Of a DNA stretch of 64,000 nucleotides, positions 30,001 through 44,100 are shown in pieces. Under the pieces are notes generated by a model. That model made no database searches. It had not been told where the DNA came from and was given only the letters and a program-made list of their open reading frames with translations. The number at the start of each line of letters is the position of its first letter. Within the stretch, counting starts at the first letter, position 1. The stretch is taken from assembly GCF_001427785.1 (NCBI RefSeq), contig NZ_LMHM01000016.1:273231-337230 (forward strand). Direction: 5' to 3'. Position numbers and translations under genes: made by a program. This DNA is from Lysobacter sp. Root690 (GTDB lineage: Bacteria > Pseudomonadota > Gammaproteobacteria > Xanthomonadales > Xanthomonadaceae).

Positions 30001-32179
30001 GCGCCTGCAGACGGCGGATCGCATCGGCGGAGAGCACGTCGCCGCCGGCCCAGACTTGCACCAACGAGGCGAACAGCTCCGGCGTGGACTCGACGAATTC
30101 ATGGAACAGGCCCGCGGTCAGCCACATGCTGCGCACGCCGTGTTCGGCGACCAGCCGCTGCATCTGCCGGCCGTCGCTGCTGTCGACCGTGCACACCGCC
30201 ACGCAACCGCCGTTGAGCAGCGGCACCCACAGTTCGTAGGTGGACGCGTCGAAGGCGTGCGGCGAATGCAGCAGCACCACCTCGTGATCGCGGGCGAAAC
30301 GGCGGTCGCGAGCGAAGGCCACGATATCGCCTTGTTCCACCGCCACGCCCTTGGGACGGCCGGTGGAGCCGGAGGTGAACATCACGTAGGCCAGTTGTCG
30401 CGGATGCACGACGGGCAAGGACGAGGCGACACTCGAAATCGCCGCATCGTCATCGGGCCTGTCCACACGCAGCACCTGCGACGGCGTCAGCTTGGATCCC
30501 TCCAGATTGCGGCCTTCGATACTGGCGTCGGCGATCAACAGCACCGTGCCGGTCTCGGCCAACAGCAGCGCCAGACGTTCGTCCGGATGTTGTTCGTGCA
30601 GCGGCAGGTAATACGCACCGGCCTTGAGCACGGCCAAAGTGGCGATGACCAGTTCGGGCGAACGGCGCAGCAACAGCGCCACGCCTTGTTCCGCGGCGAC
30701 GCCGCGCGCGATCAGCCGTTGCGCCAATGCGTCGGCGCGGCGGTCGAGTTCGGCATAGCTCAAGCTGAGCTCGCCGGCCACCAGGGCCGTGGCGTCCGGG
30801 GTGAGGCGCGCTTGACGCTCGAAGCAGGCCGCCAGGCTTTCCACCACGACCGGATGCTCACTGCCGTTCCAGGCTTCCAACTGGACGCGCTCGCTTTGCT
30901 CAAGCAGATCGAGCTGACCCACGCGCAGGCTCAGATCACCCACCAGCTGTTCGAGGATGCGCTCGTAGCGGCGCGCGAAGCGCTGGATGTCGCTTTTGGC
31001 GAACACGTCCGGGCGATAGCTGAAATTCAACTTCACCCATTCGCCGGGCATCGACAGCAAGGTCAGCGGATAGTGCGACTTGTCGCCGCCGAAGCCGTCG
31101 ACCATGGAGATGCTCAGACTGCCGTCGGCATTTGACAGGCGCTGGTCGTCGGCGTCCATCAGATAGTTCTCGAACACCATCAAGGTGTCGAACAACTGGG
31201 TATGGCCGCTGTCCTGCAGGATCTGGCTGAGCCCCAGATGCTGCGCGTCCAGCAACTGCGCCTGCCGGTCCTGCAGCGCCGCCAGCCAATCGCCCAGCGT
31301 CTGCGCCGGGTCGATCGGCAGCCGCAACGGCAAGGTGTTGATGAGCAGGCCAGCCATGCGCTCGACGCCGGCCAGTTCGGGCGGTCGGCCGGAGACGGTG
31401 ATGCCGAACACGATGTCCTGGCGTCCGGTGCTCTGCGCCAGCAACAGGCCCCATGCGGCCTGCAGCAGGGTGTTGATGGTCAGACCGTGGCGACGCGCCT
31501 GCGCGGTCACCGCCTGGGTGAGTTCGCGCGAGAAATCGTGCGGATGGGTATGCGGCATCACCGGTTCGGGCGATGCCTGCGGCGCCAGCAGGGTGGGGCC
31601 GTCGAGATCGGCCAGCTCGCGCCGCCAAGTATCGCGCGCGGCCGGGCGATCCTGCGCGGCGACCCAGGCCAAGTACTCGCGATACGGGGTCACGTACGGC
31701 AGGGCCGAACGATCGCCACGCGCGTAGTACAGGCTCAGCAATTCCTTCATCACCATCGGCGAGGACCAGCCGTCGAGCAGCATGTGATGGCTGGTGAACG
31801 CCAGGTAGTGGCATTCGGGCGCGGTGCGCACCAGCAGGAAACGCAGCAGCGGGCCTTGCGATGGATCGAAGCGCTGTTGGTCCTCGCGCAGCAGCGCGGG
31901 CACATCGGCCACGTCGCTGTCGACGAAGCGCCATGGCGCCTTCGGCTTGAGCGGAATCACCTGCACCGCTTCCGGCAGGCCTTGATGCACGAACGAGGCG
32001 CTGAGATTCGCGTGACGTTCCAGCAAGCGGTCGGCCGCGGTCTGCAGCATCTGCGCGTCCAGGGCGCCGTCGAAACGGAACACCTCCTGGACCAGATAGG
32101 CGTCGACACTGTCCTCGTCGTAGATGGCGTGGAACAGCAGGCCGTGCTGCAGCGGCGACAGCGGCAGGATCTCGGCCAG
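27032..32179 (-). other. NRPS 2 module 5 (residue 12): C-A-NMT-T-TE, N-Me-Val
   Basis: C about 5715-6140 (HHMLLDG), A from about 6165, N-methyltransferase inserted before the A10 segment (about 6600-7010), T Ser7114 in GGHSLL, single type I thioesterase (about 7165-7427) with Ser7246, Asp of VILDS and His of CRHDQLTH. The pocket D-A-Y-W-W-G-G-T-F is a Val code. Product of this module: N-methyl-L-valine, then chain release. Confidence 0.85.
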
Positions 32180-35100
32180 CGGCGGTTGGCTGGCCTCGAT
32201 CGCTTCGATCTGCGCCTGATCGAGCTTGACCAGCGGCAGGTCAGACGGGGTGAATCCCGGCGCGGCATGGGTGGCGCGTTCGGCGATGCAGCCCAGCAGT
32301 TCGAACCAGCGTTGCGCCAATGCGCGGATCGCCGCCTCGTCGAACAATTCGCCGGCCCAGTTCCAGGTCGCGTGCAGCATCGGGCCGGAGGCGTGGTCGA
32401 TCGTCACCGCGTCCAGGCCGAGCACATGCCACAGCGGCCAGATCGCATCGTCGCCGTGCGGGGTTTCGGACCGCGGTTCGTCGAGCTGGCGGTCGTCGTC
32501 GGTGTCGTTGACCGCCTGCAGGCGGCCCAGGTAATTGAAGCCGACCTGTCGCGACGGCTGCGCGGCGAGCGCGTCGCGGCCGTGTTCGTCGAGATAGCGC
32601 AGCAGGCTGTAGCCGATGCCGTTGTCGGGCAGTCGGCGCAGTTGCTCCTTGACTCGCTTGAGCGCCTGTTCGAGCGCGGCGCCGCCGCGCAGCGCCTCGT
32701 CCAGATTCAGTCCGGCCAGATCGAGCTGGAGCGGGAATTCGCTGGTGAACCAGCCCACGGTGTGGGACAGGTCGGCGCCCTCGACGATAGCCTCGCGGCC
32801 GTGGCCTTCCATATCGAAACGCAGCGCCGCGTTGTTGATGCCGAGCCGTTGCTGGCGCCAGTCGATCAGCGCCAGCGCGAACGCGGTCAGCAGGACGTCG
32901 TTGATGCGGCCGTGGATCTGGGTCGGCGCCACGGTCAGCAGTTGCTGGGTGATCCGGGTGTCCAGACGCAAGGTCAGGGTGCGCTGGGTCGCGCCGAGGT
33001 CGCGGCGGGGATCGAGCGCGCGTTCGCTCAAGGCCGGATCGTCGCCGGCGAACATCGACTGCCACAGCGGCAGTTCGCCGCGGCGGGTGGTCGCGATCGC
33101 CGGCAGTTGCATGGCCCAGTGGCGCAGCGAGGTCGCAGCGGTTTCCAGGCGCGGCGCGAGGCCGCGTTTGCGCGCGTCCAATGCGGTCTGAAAGTCCGGC
33201 AGCAGGATGCGCCAGGACACGCCGTCCACGGCCAAGTGATGGATCGTCAGCAGCAGCTGTGCGTCGTGCTCGTCGACGAAGCAGACGGCCTGCAGCATGC
33301 GGCCTTCAGCGGGTGCGACGTTGTGGCGAGCGCTTCGCTGCGCGTCCTCGATGACGCGTTGGCGCGCCGCGGCGTCGAGACCGACCAACGACACGTGGCG
33401 CAGGCAATCCTGCGCGCGCACCTCGCCTTGCGGGACGATCCGCAGCTCGCGGCCGGCACCCACGCGCAAACGCAACGCGTGATGATGATCGAGCAGATCC
33501 TGCAACGCCTGCGTCAGCGCATCGCCGTCCACATTGGCCAGGCCCAGCGGCAGCGTCATCGACTGATTGAAGGACTCGGCAAGCTCGGGCTGGTCCAGCA
33601 GCCAATGCATGATCGGCGTGGCCGGCAGGGTTCCGGTCGGCGCTTCCAGCGGCGCGGCGGCGGTGCGCGGCAGCGGCGCGGCCGAGGCCGCGAGGACCTC
33701 GACCGTCTGCTGACGGAACACGTCGCGCGCGGTGATGACCAGGCCTTGCTTGCGCGCCCGGCTGACCAGCTGGATCGAACTGATGCTGTCGCCGCCCAGG
33801 ATGAAGAAGTTGTCGTCGATACCGACCCGCTCCAGGCCGAGCACTTCGGCGACCAGGGTGCAGAACAGCTGCTCCTTCGCATCGCGGGGCGCGCGCACGC
33901 TCGCCGAGGCGAAGTCCGGCGCCGGCAAGGCCTTGCGGTCGAGCTTGCCGCTGATGTTCAACGGCAACCGCGGCAGACGCACGAACGCGGCCGGAACCAT
34001 GTAGTCGGGCAGTTGCGCGGCCAGTTGCCGGCGCAGCGCATCTAGGTCGACAGCGGCGGTATCGGCCGTCGCGATATAGGCGACCAGTTGCTTGCGGCCC
34101 GGCTGGTCATCGCGCACCAGCACCGCGTTCTGGCTGTAACCCGACTGCGCGATCCGGGCCTCGATCTCGCCCAGTTCGATGCGGTGACCGCGGATCTTGA
34201 CTTGATTGTCGCTGCGCCCGAGGTATTCGAGCTGGCCATCGCTGCGCCAGCGCGCCAGATCGCCGCTGCGGTACATGCGCTCGCCATGGGCGAACGGATC
34301 GGCGACGAAACGTTCCGCGTTCAACGCAGGGCGATCCAGGTAACCGCGGGCCAGGAACGCGCCAGCCAGATACAGCTCGCCGGCGACGCCGACCGGCAAC
34401 GGTTGCAGACGCGCATCGAGCACATAGGCGCGGCTGTTCCACACCGGCGCGCCTATGGCGGGACGGCTGCCGGGGTCGATGCTGGCGAAGCAGGCGTCGA
34501 CGGTGCATTCGGTCGGGCCGTACAGGTTGTAGCCGCGCACCCGCGGCGATTCGCCGAGCGTGCGCCACTGCGCCTCGCTGACCGCTTCGCCGCCGAGCAT
34601 CACGCAGCACAGCTGGCTGTCGTCGCGTTCGAGCAGTCCGTCCTGCAGCAGCACGTCGAACAACGAGGGGGTCACGTCCATCGCGTGGATGCCGTGCTCG
34701 ACCACGTAGTCGACCAGCCACTGGCTGTCCTTGCGCACCTGCTCGTCGATCAGATGCAGTTCGTGGCCTGCGGCCATCCACAGCAGGGCCTCGATCGAGG
34801 TGTCGAACACCATCGACGCGGTAAGGGCGAAACGCAGGCGCGCGCCGCCGGCGAAGGCGGCCTCGCGATCGATCAGGATCTGCTTGTGATGGTGGTAGAG
34901 ATTGGCCAGCGAATCGTGGGCAACTACCACGCCCTTGGGCTTGCCGGTGGAGCCGGAGGTGTAGATGACATAAGCCGGATGCCGCGGCGACCACGGCCGG
35001 CGGCGATCGGCGTCGCTGGGCGCGTGCGCGGGCGCGGCAGCGAGCAGTTCGCGGGTGTCGGCGCTGTCGAGCATCAGCAAGGGCAGTTCGCGGCCGCGAT

Positions 35101-38100
35101 CGTCCTCGCTCAGCGCGCGCGTCCCGGCGCTGCTGCCGATCACCACGGCGGGCAGGGCATCGTCGAGGATTTCGTGCAGACGTTCGGCCGGCTGCTCGAT
35201 ATCCAGCGGCAGATAGGCGGCGCCGGCCTTGAGCACGGCCATCAGCGCCACGATCATGTCCGGCGTGCGCAGCAGCGCCAGCGCGACCCGGTCTTCCGCG
35301 CCGACGCCGCGGGCGATCAGCACATGGGCCAGGCGGTTGGCGCGGGCATCGAGCTCGGCGAAATCCAATTGCTGGCCGTTGCAGACCAGCGCGGTGGCGC
35401 TCGGAGTGCGAATCGCAGTTTGCGCAAATAGATCATGCAAACCGCCGGGCGGCAGGTCGTGCAGCTCAGCGCCGCTGGCTTGCAGCAGGCGGGTGCGTTC
35501 GCCGGCTTCGAGCAGGTCGATGCGGCCGATCGGCAGGCTGAGATCGCCGGCCAGGATTTCGAGCAGGCGGGCGTAACGGCGGATCTGCGCTTCTAGGTCG
35601 GCCAGCGAGAACACGTCGGGCCGATAGCTGAAATCCAGGCGCAGGCGTTCGCCCGGCAGCAGCGACAGGCTGAGCGGGTAGTGCGACAGATCGCCGCCGT
35701 GGCCCTCGGCCATGCCGATGCGCAGTTCGCTGTCGGCTTCCAGCGCGCGGCGGTCGTTCGGATCCAGCGGATAGTTCTCGTACACCATCAACGTGTCGAA
35801 CAAGGTGGCGTGGCCGCTGTCGCGCAGGATCTGCGGCAGGTCCAGGAACTGTTCGTTGAGCAGGCGCGCCTGACGCGCCTGCAGGTCGTCCAGCCAGGCG
35901 CCGAGGGTCTGCTCGGGCCGGATGCGCAGGCGCAGCGGCAAGGTGTTGATCAGCAGGCCGACCATGCGCTCCACCCCGGCCACTTCGGGCGGACGGCCGG
36001 ACACGGTGATGCCGAACACCACGTCCTGGCGTCCGGTGTACTGCGCCAACAACAAGCCCCAGGCCGCTTGCAGCAGGGTGTTGAGGGTCAGGCCATGACG
36101 GCGCGCCTGGGTGTTGAGGGCCTGGGTGAGCTCGCGCGAAAACAGGTGTTGATGGGTGCGCGGCATGAACGGCTCGTCCGATGCCTGCGGCGCCAGCAGC
36201 GTGGGTTCGTCCAGGTCGGCCAGTTCCTCGCGCCAGGCCGCGCGCGCGGTTTCGCGATCCTGCGCGCCGATCCAGGCCAGGTAGTCGCGATACGCGGGCG
36301 CCGGCGGCAACGCGGCGTCGCTGCCGCGCGCGTGGTACAGCGCGAGCAATTCGCGCAGGACGATCGGCATCGACCAGCCGTCGAGCAGGATGTGGTGGCT
36401 GGTGAACACCAGGTAGTGCAGGTCCGGCGCGGTACGCACCAGGGTGAAGCGCAACTGCGGCGCCTGCGACGGTTCGAAGCGCTGTTGCTTGTCCAGCAGC
36501 AACAGCGTCTGCAAGCCGGCGTCGTCGGTTTCCACGAAGCGCCATGGCGCCTTGACCACGCGGGCGATGGCCTGGACCGTGCTGGATCGCCCGTCGTGGA
36601 TGAAGGCCGCGCGCAGGTTGGCGTGGCGTTCGAGCAGACGGTCGGCGGCGGTCTGCATCGCCGCCGGGTCCAGCCGGCCTTCGAAGCGGAACACCTGCTG
36701 CACCAGATAGGCATCGGGCGCGCCGTCGTCGTAGAGAGCGTGGAACAGCAGGCCGTGCTGCAGCGGCGACAGCGGCAGGATGTCGGCCAGCGGCGGCTGG
36801 ATCGCCTCGATGGCTTCGATGCGCTGCTGATCGAGCGCGATCAGCGGCAGGTCCGAGGGCGTGAACTGCGTGCGCTCGTCCTGCGAGGCGTTGCGCGCGA
36901 TCTGCCGCAACAGGTCGAACCACAGTTGCGCGAGTTCGCCGATGGCCGGCTCGTCGAACAGCTCGCCGGCCCAACTCCAGTTGGCGCACAGCACCGAACC
37001 GTCGCGGCGGTCCTCGGTGGTGGCGTTGAGCGAAAGCGCGTGGACCAGCGGCGCGTCCTCGCCCGCGCCGGGAATGGCGGCCTCGGCCTGACCCCAGTCC
37101 GAAGCGCTTTGGCCGTGCTCGGCGATGGCGAAACGGCCCAGATAGTTGAAGCCGATCTGCGCGGCGGGCTGGCCGCCGAGCGCGGCGCGGCCGCTCGCAT
37201 CGTGATAACGCAACAAGCCGTAACCGATGCCGTTGTCGGGCAGGGCGCGCAATTGCTCCTTGACCGATTTGAGCGCGGCGTCCAGCGCGGTGCCGCCGTG
37301 CGCGGCCGCGGTCTGGTCGATGCCGCTGAGCGACAGCTGCAGCGGGAACTGGCTGGTGAACCAGCCGACGGTGCGGCTGATGTCGATGCCTTCGGTGCCA
37401 GCTCCGCTCAAGGTTTCGCGGCCATGGCCCTCGAGATCGAAGCGCACTTGCTCGACATCGCCCAGGCCGTGGCGGCGCCGCCACTCGGCCAGCGCCAGCG
37501 CGAACGCCGACAGCAGCACGTCGTTGATGCGGCCGTGGACGCGTTCGGGCGCGCGGGTCAGCAACAGGCGCGTCACGTCCGGTTCCAGCCGCAGCGACAG
37601 ATGGCGCTGGCTCGACAGCGTGTCGCGCGCGGGATCGAGCGCACGCGCGCTCAGCGGCGGATCTTCGCCTTGCTGCATCGCCTGCCAGAACGGCAGTTCC
37701 TCGATGCGCGCGGCGGCGGCCGCCGGCAGGGCCAGGGCCCAGTGACGGAACGAGGTCGGCACCGGCGCGAGATCGGGCGCGACGCCGGCGGCGCGCGCCT
37801 CCCACGCGGCTTGCAAGTCCGGCACCAGGATGCGCCAGGACACGCCGTCCACCACTAGATGGTGCAGGGCGAGGAACAGGCGCGAATCCGCGCCGTCGTC
37901 GAACCACACCGCCTGCAGCATGCGTCCGTCGGCCGGTGACAGCTGCAACTGCGCGGTGAGCATCGCCTCGTGCATGCGGTGCTCGCGCGCATCGGCGGAC
38001 AGGCCGTACAACGGCACCGATTGCAGACAGTCGGCCGCGCGCACGCTGCCGGCCGCGCGGATTTCGAATGAGCCGCTTTCGAACGATTTGTTTTCAAGCG

Positions 38101-41100
38101 TGCCGCTTTCGGGCGAGCTGTCGCGCAGACGCATGCGCAGCGCATGGTGGTGTTCGATCAAGTCCTGCAATGCGGCCTGCAACGGCTCACGCCGCAATTT
38201 CGGCACTTGCAGCAGCATGGTCTGGGCGAAGTGCCGGTACGGGCCTTCGCGTTCCAGCAGCCATTGCATGATCGGCGTGGCCGGCAGCGCGCCGGTAGGC
38301 GCCTGTTGCGGCAACGCGTCGACCGGTTCACTGGTGCCGGCGACACGCGCCAGCGCCTGCACACTGGGATGCTGGAACACATCGCGCGCGCTGAAGCGCA
38401 AACCGGCCTGACGCGCGCGTCCGACCAACTGGATCGAGCTGATGCTGTCGCCGCCCAGGGCGAAGAAACTGTCGTCTATGCCGACCCGGTCCAGGCCCAG
38501 CACCGCGCCGAACAAATCGCACAATGACTGTTCCAGCGCAGTGCGCGGCAGGCGGATATCGCGGCTGGCTTCCGGCGCGGGCAGGGCTTTGCGATCCAGC
38601 TTGCCGTTGGGTGTCAGCGGCAGAGAGTCCAGCGCGACAAAGGCGACCGGCACCATGTGTTCGGGCAGATTGCGGGTCAAGTTGCTGCGTAGCGCATCGG
38701 TGTCCAACGCATCGGCGCGGGTCACCAGATAGGCGATCAATTGCCGTTGGCCAGGAATGTCCTCGCGTACCGCGACCGCGTTGTGCGGGTAGCCCGCGCT
38801 GGCGATGGCCGCTTCGATCTCGCCCAGTTCGATGCGGAAGCCGCGCAGTTTGACCTGGCCGTCGTCGCGGCCGAGGTATTCCAGTTGACCGTCTTCGCGC
38901 CAGCGCGCCAGATCGCCGCTGCGGTACATGCGTTCGCCGGATGCGAATGGATCGGCGACGAAACGTTCAGCGCTGAGCGCGGCGCGTCCGAGATAGCCGC
39001 GCGCGAGACCGGCGCCGGCGATGTACAACTCGCCGGCGACGCCCACCGGCTGCGGTTGCAGTTGCGGGCTCAGCACGTACAGGCGGGTGTTGGCGATCGG
39101 CGCGCCAATGCAGGCCAGTTCGCTGGCGAGTTCGTCGGCATCGGCGTCCGGACGAAGCTGCGAGCGCAGCCGCGCCACGCTGGACCACACGCTGGCCTCG
39201 GTCGGGCCGTACTCGTTGTACAGCGCGCAATCCGCTGACGCCTGCGCGCGATGCTGCTGCAACAGCGCGGCGGCGATCGATTCGCCACCCAACACCACCC
39301 GGGTCAGCGTCGACAGACGGCCCTGCGCCTGTTCCAGCGCCGCGCGATACAGCGCCGGGCCGCTGAGCCAGGCCTGGACGTTATGTCGGGCCACCAGTTC
39401 GGCCAGCGCCGCCGGCTCGCGCTCCTGTCCCGGCGCCGGCAGCACCAACGTGCCGCCGCTGCTCAAGGCATGCAGGATCGCGCCGAGCGATGCGTCGAAA
39501 GCTACCGACGGGAGCAGCAGCACGGTTTCGGGAGCGCCGCCATTGGCGGACCCGTAGTAATCCAGTCGCGCCGCATTCGAATGCACGATCTGGCGATGGC
39601 TCACCACCACGCCCTTGGGCTTGCCGGTGGAGCCGGAGGTGTAGATGACGTAGGCCGGATGATCCAGCTGCAATTCGGGGCGCAGCGCACTGCTGGCCGC
39701 GGCACCGTCGAAAGCAATGTTGTAGATGGCCTCGCGTACCGCAGGATCGTCTAGCAGCAGCGCGTTGTCCGGCACGGACTGCATAGCGTCGCGACGGGTG
39801 ATGGTGAGCGCCGGGCCGGCATCGTCGTGCATATAGGTCAGGCGTTCGGCCGGATAGTCGACGTCCAGCGGTAGATACGCCGCGCCGGCCTTGAGCACGG
39901 CGAGCAGGGCGACGACCAGTTCGGTCGAACGCGGCAGCGCCACCGCGACGCGGTCCTCGGCGCGGATGCCGCGCGCGCGCAGCACGCTGGCAAGCCGATG
40001 CGCGCGCTCATGCAATTGCGCGTAGCTCAGCCGTTGCTCGGCGAAGATCAGCGCGGTCGCGTCGGGGCTGCGCGCGGCCTGCTGTTCCAATACCGTCGCC
40101 AGATCCAGCGCGGCGACGGGCAGGGCGCGGTCGTTCCAGTCGTGCAGCAGGCGCTGGCGTTCCTGCGTGGGCAGCACGTCGAGTTGCGCCAGCGGCCGTT
40201 GCGGCTGATCGGCGAACGCTTCGAGGATGCGGGTGTAGCTGTCGGCCAGGCGTTCGACCTGCGCGGGCGTATACACGTCGGCGCGGTAGCTGAAGCCCAG
40301 GCGGATGCGTTCGCCGGGAACCGCCGACAAGCCCAGCGGATAATGCGAAGTGTCGCCGCCGTGGTGGCTGTGGAAGGCCACGCTGAGTTGTTGCGACTGG
40401 GCTTGCAGACTGGCCTCGTCGATCGGATAGCTTTCGTACACCATCAAGGTGTCGAACAACTCGCCCAGGCCGGCCACTCGCTGGATCTCGCTCAGGCCGA
40501 GGTGGCTGTGTTCAAGCAGCGCCGACTGTTGCTGTTGCAGGCGCCGCAGCAGGTCGTGCAAAGGTTCGCCGGCGTGCAGGCGCAGGCGCAGCGGCAAGGT
40601 GTTGATCAGCAGGCCGACCATCTGTTCGCTGCCGGCCAGTTCGGCCGGACGGTCGGCGAAAGTAATGCCGAACACCACGTCGTCGCGACGCAGCAGGCGC
40701 GCGAGCAGGATGCCCCAGGCCGCCTGGATCACGGTGTTGAGGGTCACGCCGCACTGACGCGCCTGTTCGACCAGACGCGTACTGAGGTCTTGCGGCAAGT
40801 GGTAGCGCAGCAGTTCGGGCGTGCTCGCGGCGGTGTTCGTCGCGCTGATCCGGCTCGGTTCATCCAGCCCGTCCAGCGCCTCGCGCCAGGCCGCCAACGC
40901 GGCCGGCTTGTCGCGGTTCGCCAGCCAGCGCAGGTAGTCGCGATACGGGGTTACCCGCGGCAGCGAGGTGTCTTCGCCTTGCGCGTACAGCGTCAGCAAC
41001 TCCTGGATCAGGATCGGCGTGGACCAACCGTCGAGCAGGATGTGGTGGCTGGTGAACACCAAGTAATGCTGCTCGGATCCGGTATGCACCAGGGTGAAGC

Positions 41101-44100
41101 GCAGCAACGGCGCCTCACTCAGGTTGAAGCGCTGCTGCTGATCTTCGCGCAGCAACTCGGCGAAGCCGACTTCGTCCAGGTCCACTTCGCGCCAGGGCGC
41201 GTCCAGCGTGCGCGCGATCACCTGCACCGCTTCGGCCAGGCCCTCGTGCACGAAGGCCGCGCGCAGATTGGCATGGCGCTGCAACAGCCGGTTCGCGGCC
41301 GCGCGCAGCGCATCGCCACGCAACGGCCCGTCGAAGCGCAGCACCACTTGCATCATGTAGTTGTCGTGCGCCTGTTCGTCGTACAGGGCATGGAACAGGA
41401 AGCCATGCTGCAGCGGCGACAACGGCAGGATGTCGGCCAGCGCCGGCTGCGCGGCCTCGATGGTCTCGATCTGGGTCTGTTCGAGCGCGACCAGCGGCAG
41501 GTCGGACGCGGTGAAACCGTCGCGCTCGGCATGCGACGCGTAATCGGCGATAGCGCGCAAGGCCGCGTGCCAGTCTTCGGCCAGTTCGCGCACGTCGCGC
41601 TCATCGAGCAACTCGCCGGCCCAGCTCCAGGTCGCGTTCAACACCGGTCCGGTCGCGCCGTCCAGGGTGATCGCATTGAGTTGCAGGGTGTGCGACAGCG
41701 GACGTTCTGAATGATCGCCGGCTTGCACCGCGACCAAGTCGGTCGCGCTCCAATCCGCGCCCGCATCGCCGGCGCCGAAGCGCCCCAGGTAGTTGAAGGC
41801 GATCTGCGGCTGCGCTTGATCGGCCAGGATTTGTCGGCTGGGTTCGTGCAGATAGCGCAGCAGGCCGTAGCCGACGCCATTGTCGGGCAGACGGCGCAGT
41901 TGTTCCTTGACCTGCTTGAGGCAACCCGCGAGGGCGCGCTCATCGTCCAGGGCGGCGCGCGCATCGATTCCGTCGCGATCCAATGCGCCCAGATCCAGCT
42001 GCACCGGGAACACGCTGGTGAACCAGCCCAGGGTGTGCGACAGCTCGGCGCCGGCCACGATCTCCTCGCGTCCGTGGCCTTCCAGTTCGAAGCGAACGCT
42101 GGCCGGATCACTCAGGCCGCGTCGCGCGCGCCAACTGCGCAGCGCCAGCGCGAAGCCGGTGAGCAGCACATCGTTGATGCGGCCATAAATGGTCTCGGGC
42201 GCGCGGGTCAGCAGGCAGCGGGTGATCTCGCTGTCCAGACTGAGGGTGAGGCTGCGGCGCGTGGCCACGGTGTCGCGCGCGCGATCGAGCGCGCGCGTGC
42301 CGATCGATGGATCGGGGCCTGCGAGCATCGACTGCCACAGCGGCAGTTCGTGCGCGCGTTGCGCGGCGGCGTGCGGCAATTGCAGGGCCCAGTGGCGCAG
42401 CGGCGTCGCCACCTCGGGCAGGACGGCGGCGCGGCCGGCGGCGATCGCATCGGCGGCGTCCTTGAGGTCCTGCAGCAGGATGCGCCAGGAAATGCCGTCG
42501 ATGGCCAGATGGTGGATCTGCAGCAGCAACAGCGGCTGATCCTGGTAATCGAACCACAGCGCTTGCAGCATGCGGCCGCTGCGTGGGTCCAGCGTGGCGG
42601 CGGAAGCGTTGGCGCGTTCGTGCATGCGCGCTTCGAATGCGGGCCTGTCCGCGGCCGCGTCGCCGCTCTCGATGCGCAGCAGGCAATCGCTGGCGCGCAC
42701 CGCGCCGGCGGCGCGGATGGTCCAACGTTGCTCCGGCGTCAGTTGCAGGCGCAAGGCGTCGTGGTGGTCGAGCACGGCCTGCAAGGCCGCGAGCAGCTCC
42801 GCTTCGCGCAAGGCCGGTACCTGCAGCAACACCGATTGATGGTAGTGCTGCAACGGGCCTCCCTGTTCGAGGAACCAATGCATGATCGGCGTGGCCGGCA
42901 ATTCGCCGGTCGGCGCCTCCACGGTCGCCTTGACCGTATCGGCCAGCGGTCGCATGACCAGCGCCAGCGCTTCCGGGTTCTGGTGTTCGAACACGGTGCG
43001 CACGCTGACCGACCAACCGGCGCGGCGCAGGCGGCTGACCAATTGGGTCGAACCGATGCTGTCGCCACCGAGCGCGAAGAAGTTGTCGTCAATGCTCACC
43101 CGCGGCAGATGCAGGATGTCGGCGAACAATTCGCACAGCAGGGTTTCAGCGGCATTGCGCGGTGCGCGCTCACCGACGCTGCGCAGTTGCGGCGCAGGCA
43201 GCGCCTTGCGGTCGAGCTTGCCGTTGCCGGTCAGCGGCAGTTCGTCGAGGACGACGAAGGCGGCCGGGACCATGTAGTCGGGCAGGCGCTTGGCCAACTG
43301 CGCACGCAGGGCCGCGGAATCGAAATCTTCGGGAGCCAAACCGGCGCTATCGAAACCGGTGGCCGCGATATACGCGACCAGTTGCTTCTGGCCGGCGTGG
43401 TCTTCGCGCGCGATCACCGCATTGTGGGCGAAGCCGGCCTGCGCCAGCGCCGCTTCGATTTCGCCCAGTTCGATACGGTAGCCGCGGATCTTGACCTGAT
43501 GGTCGATGCGTCCGAGGTAGTCCAGGCGTCCGTCCGCGCGCCAGCGCGCGAGATCGCCGGTGCGGTACATGCGCTCGCCGTCGACGAAGGGATCGGCGAC
43601 GAAGCGTTCGGCGCTCAGGCCGGGGCGATTGAGATAACCGCGCGCCAGGCCGGCGCCGGCGATGTACAGCTCGCCGGCCACGCCGCTAAGCTGCGGCCGC
43701 AGTCGTTCGTCGAGCACGTACAGGCGCGCGTTCCAGATCGGCGTGCCGATCGACACAGCGGTGGCGTCGTGCATGTCGGCGTCGACTTCGTAGGTGCTGC
43801 AGCCGACCGTGGCCTCGGTCGGGCCGTACTCGTTGATCAGGCGCACGTCCGGATAACGATCCTGCCAATAGGCGAGATCGGCCGGCACCAGCGCTTCGCC
43901 GCCGATCAGCAGGGTGCGCGCCGGTGCCGGCGCGCCAGGTTCCAGGGTAGCGTTGAGCAGTTTCAAATGCGCCGGGGTCAGCTTGAGCAGTTCATAGCCG
44001 CCGGCCGGTTGCCGGGCCAGGAGACCTGCGAAATCCTTGTCGGTTTCGATCAGCGTCAGCGGCTGGCCCACCAACAGCGGAGCGAACAGCACGGTGACGC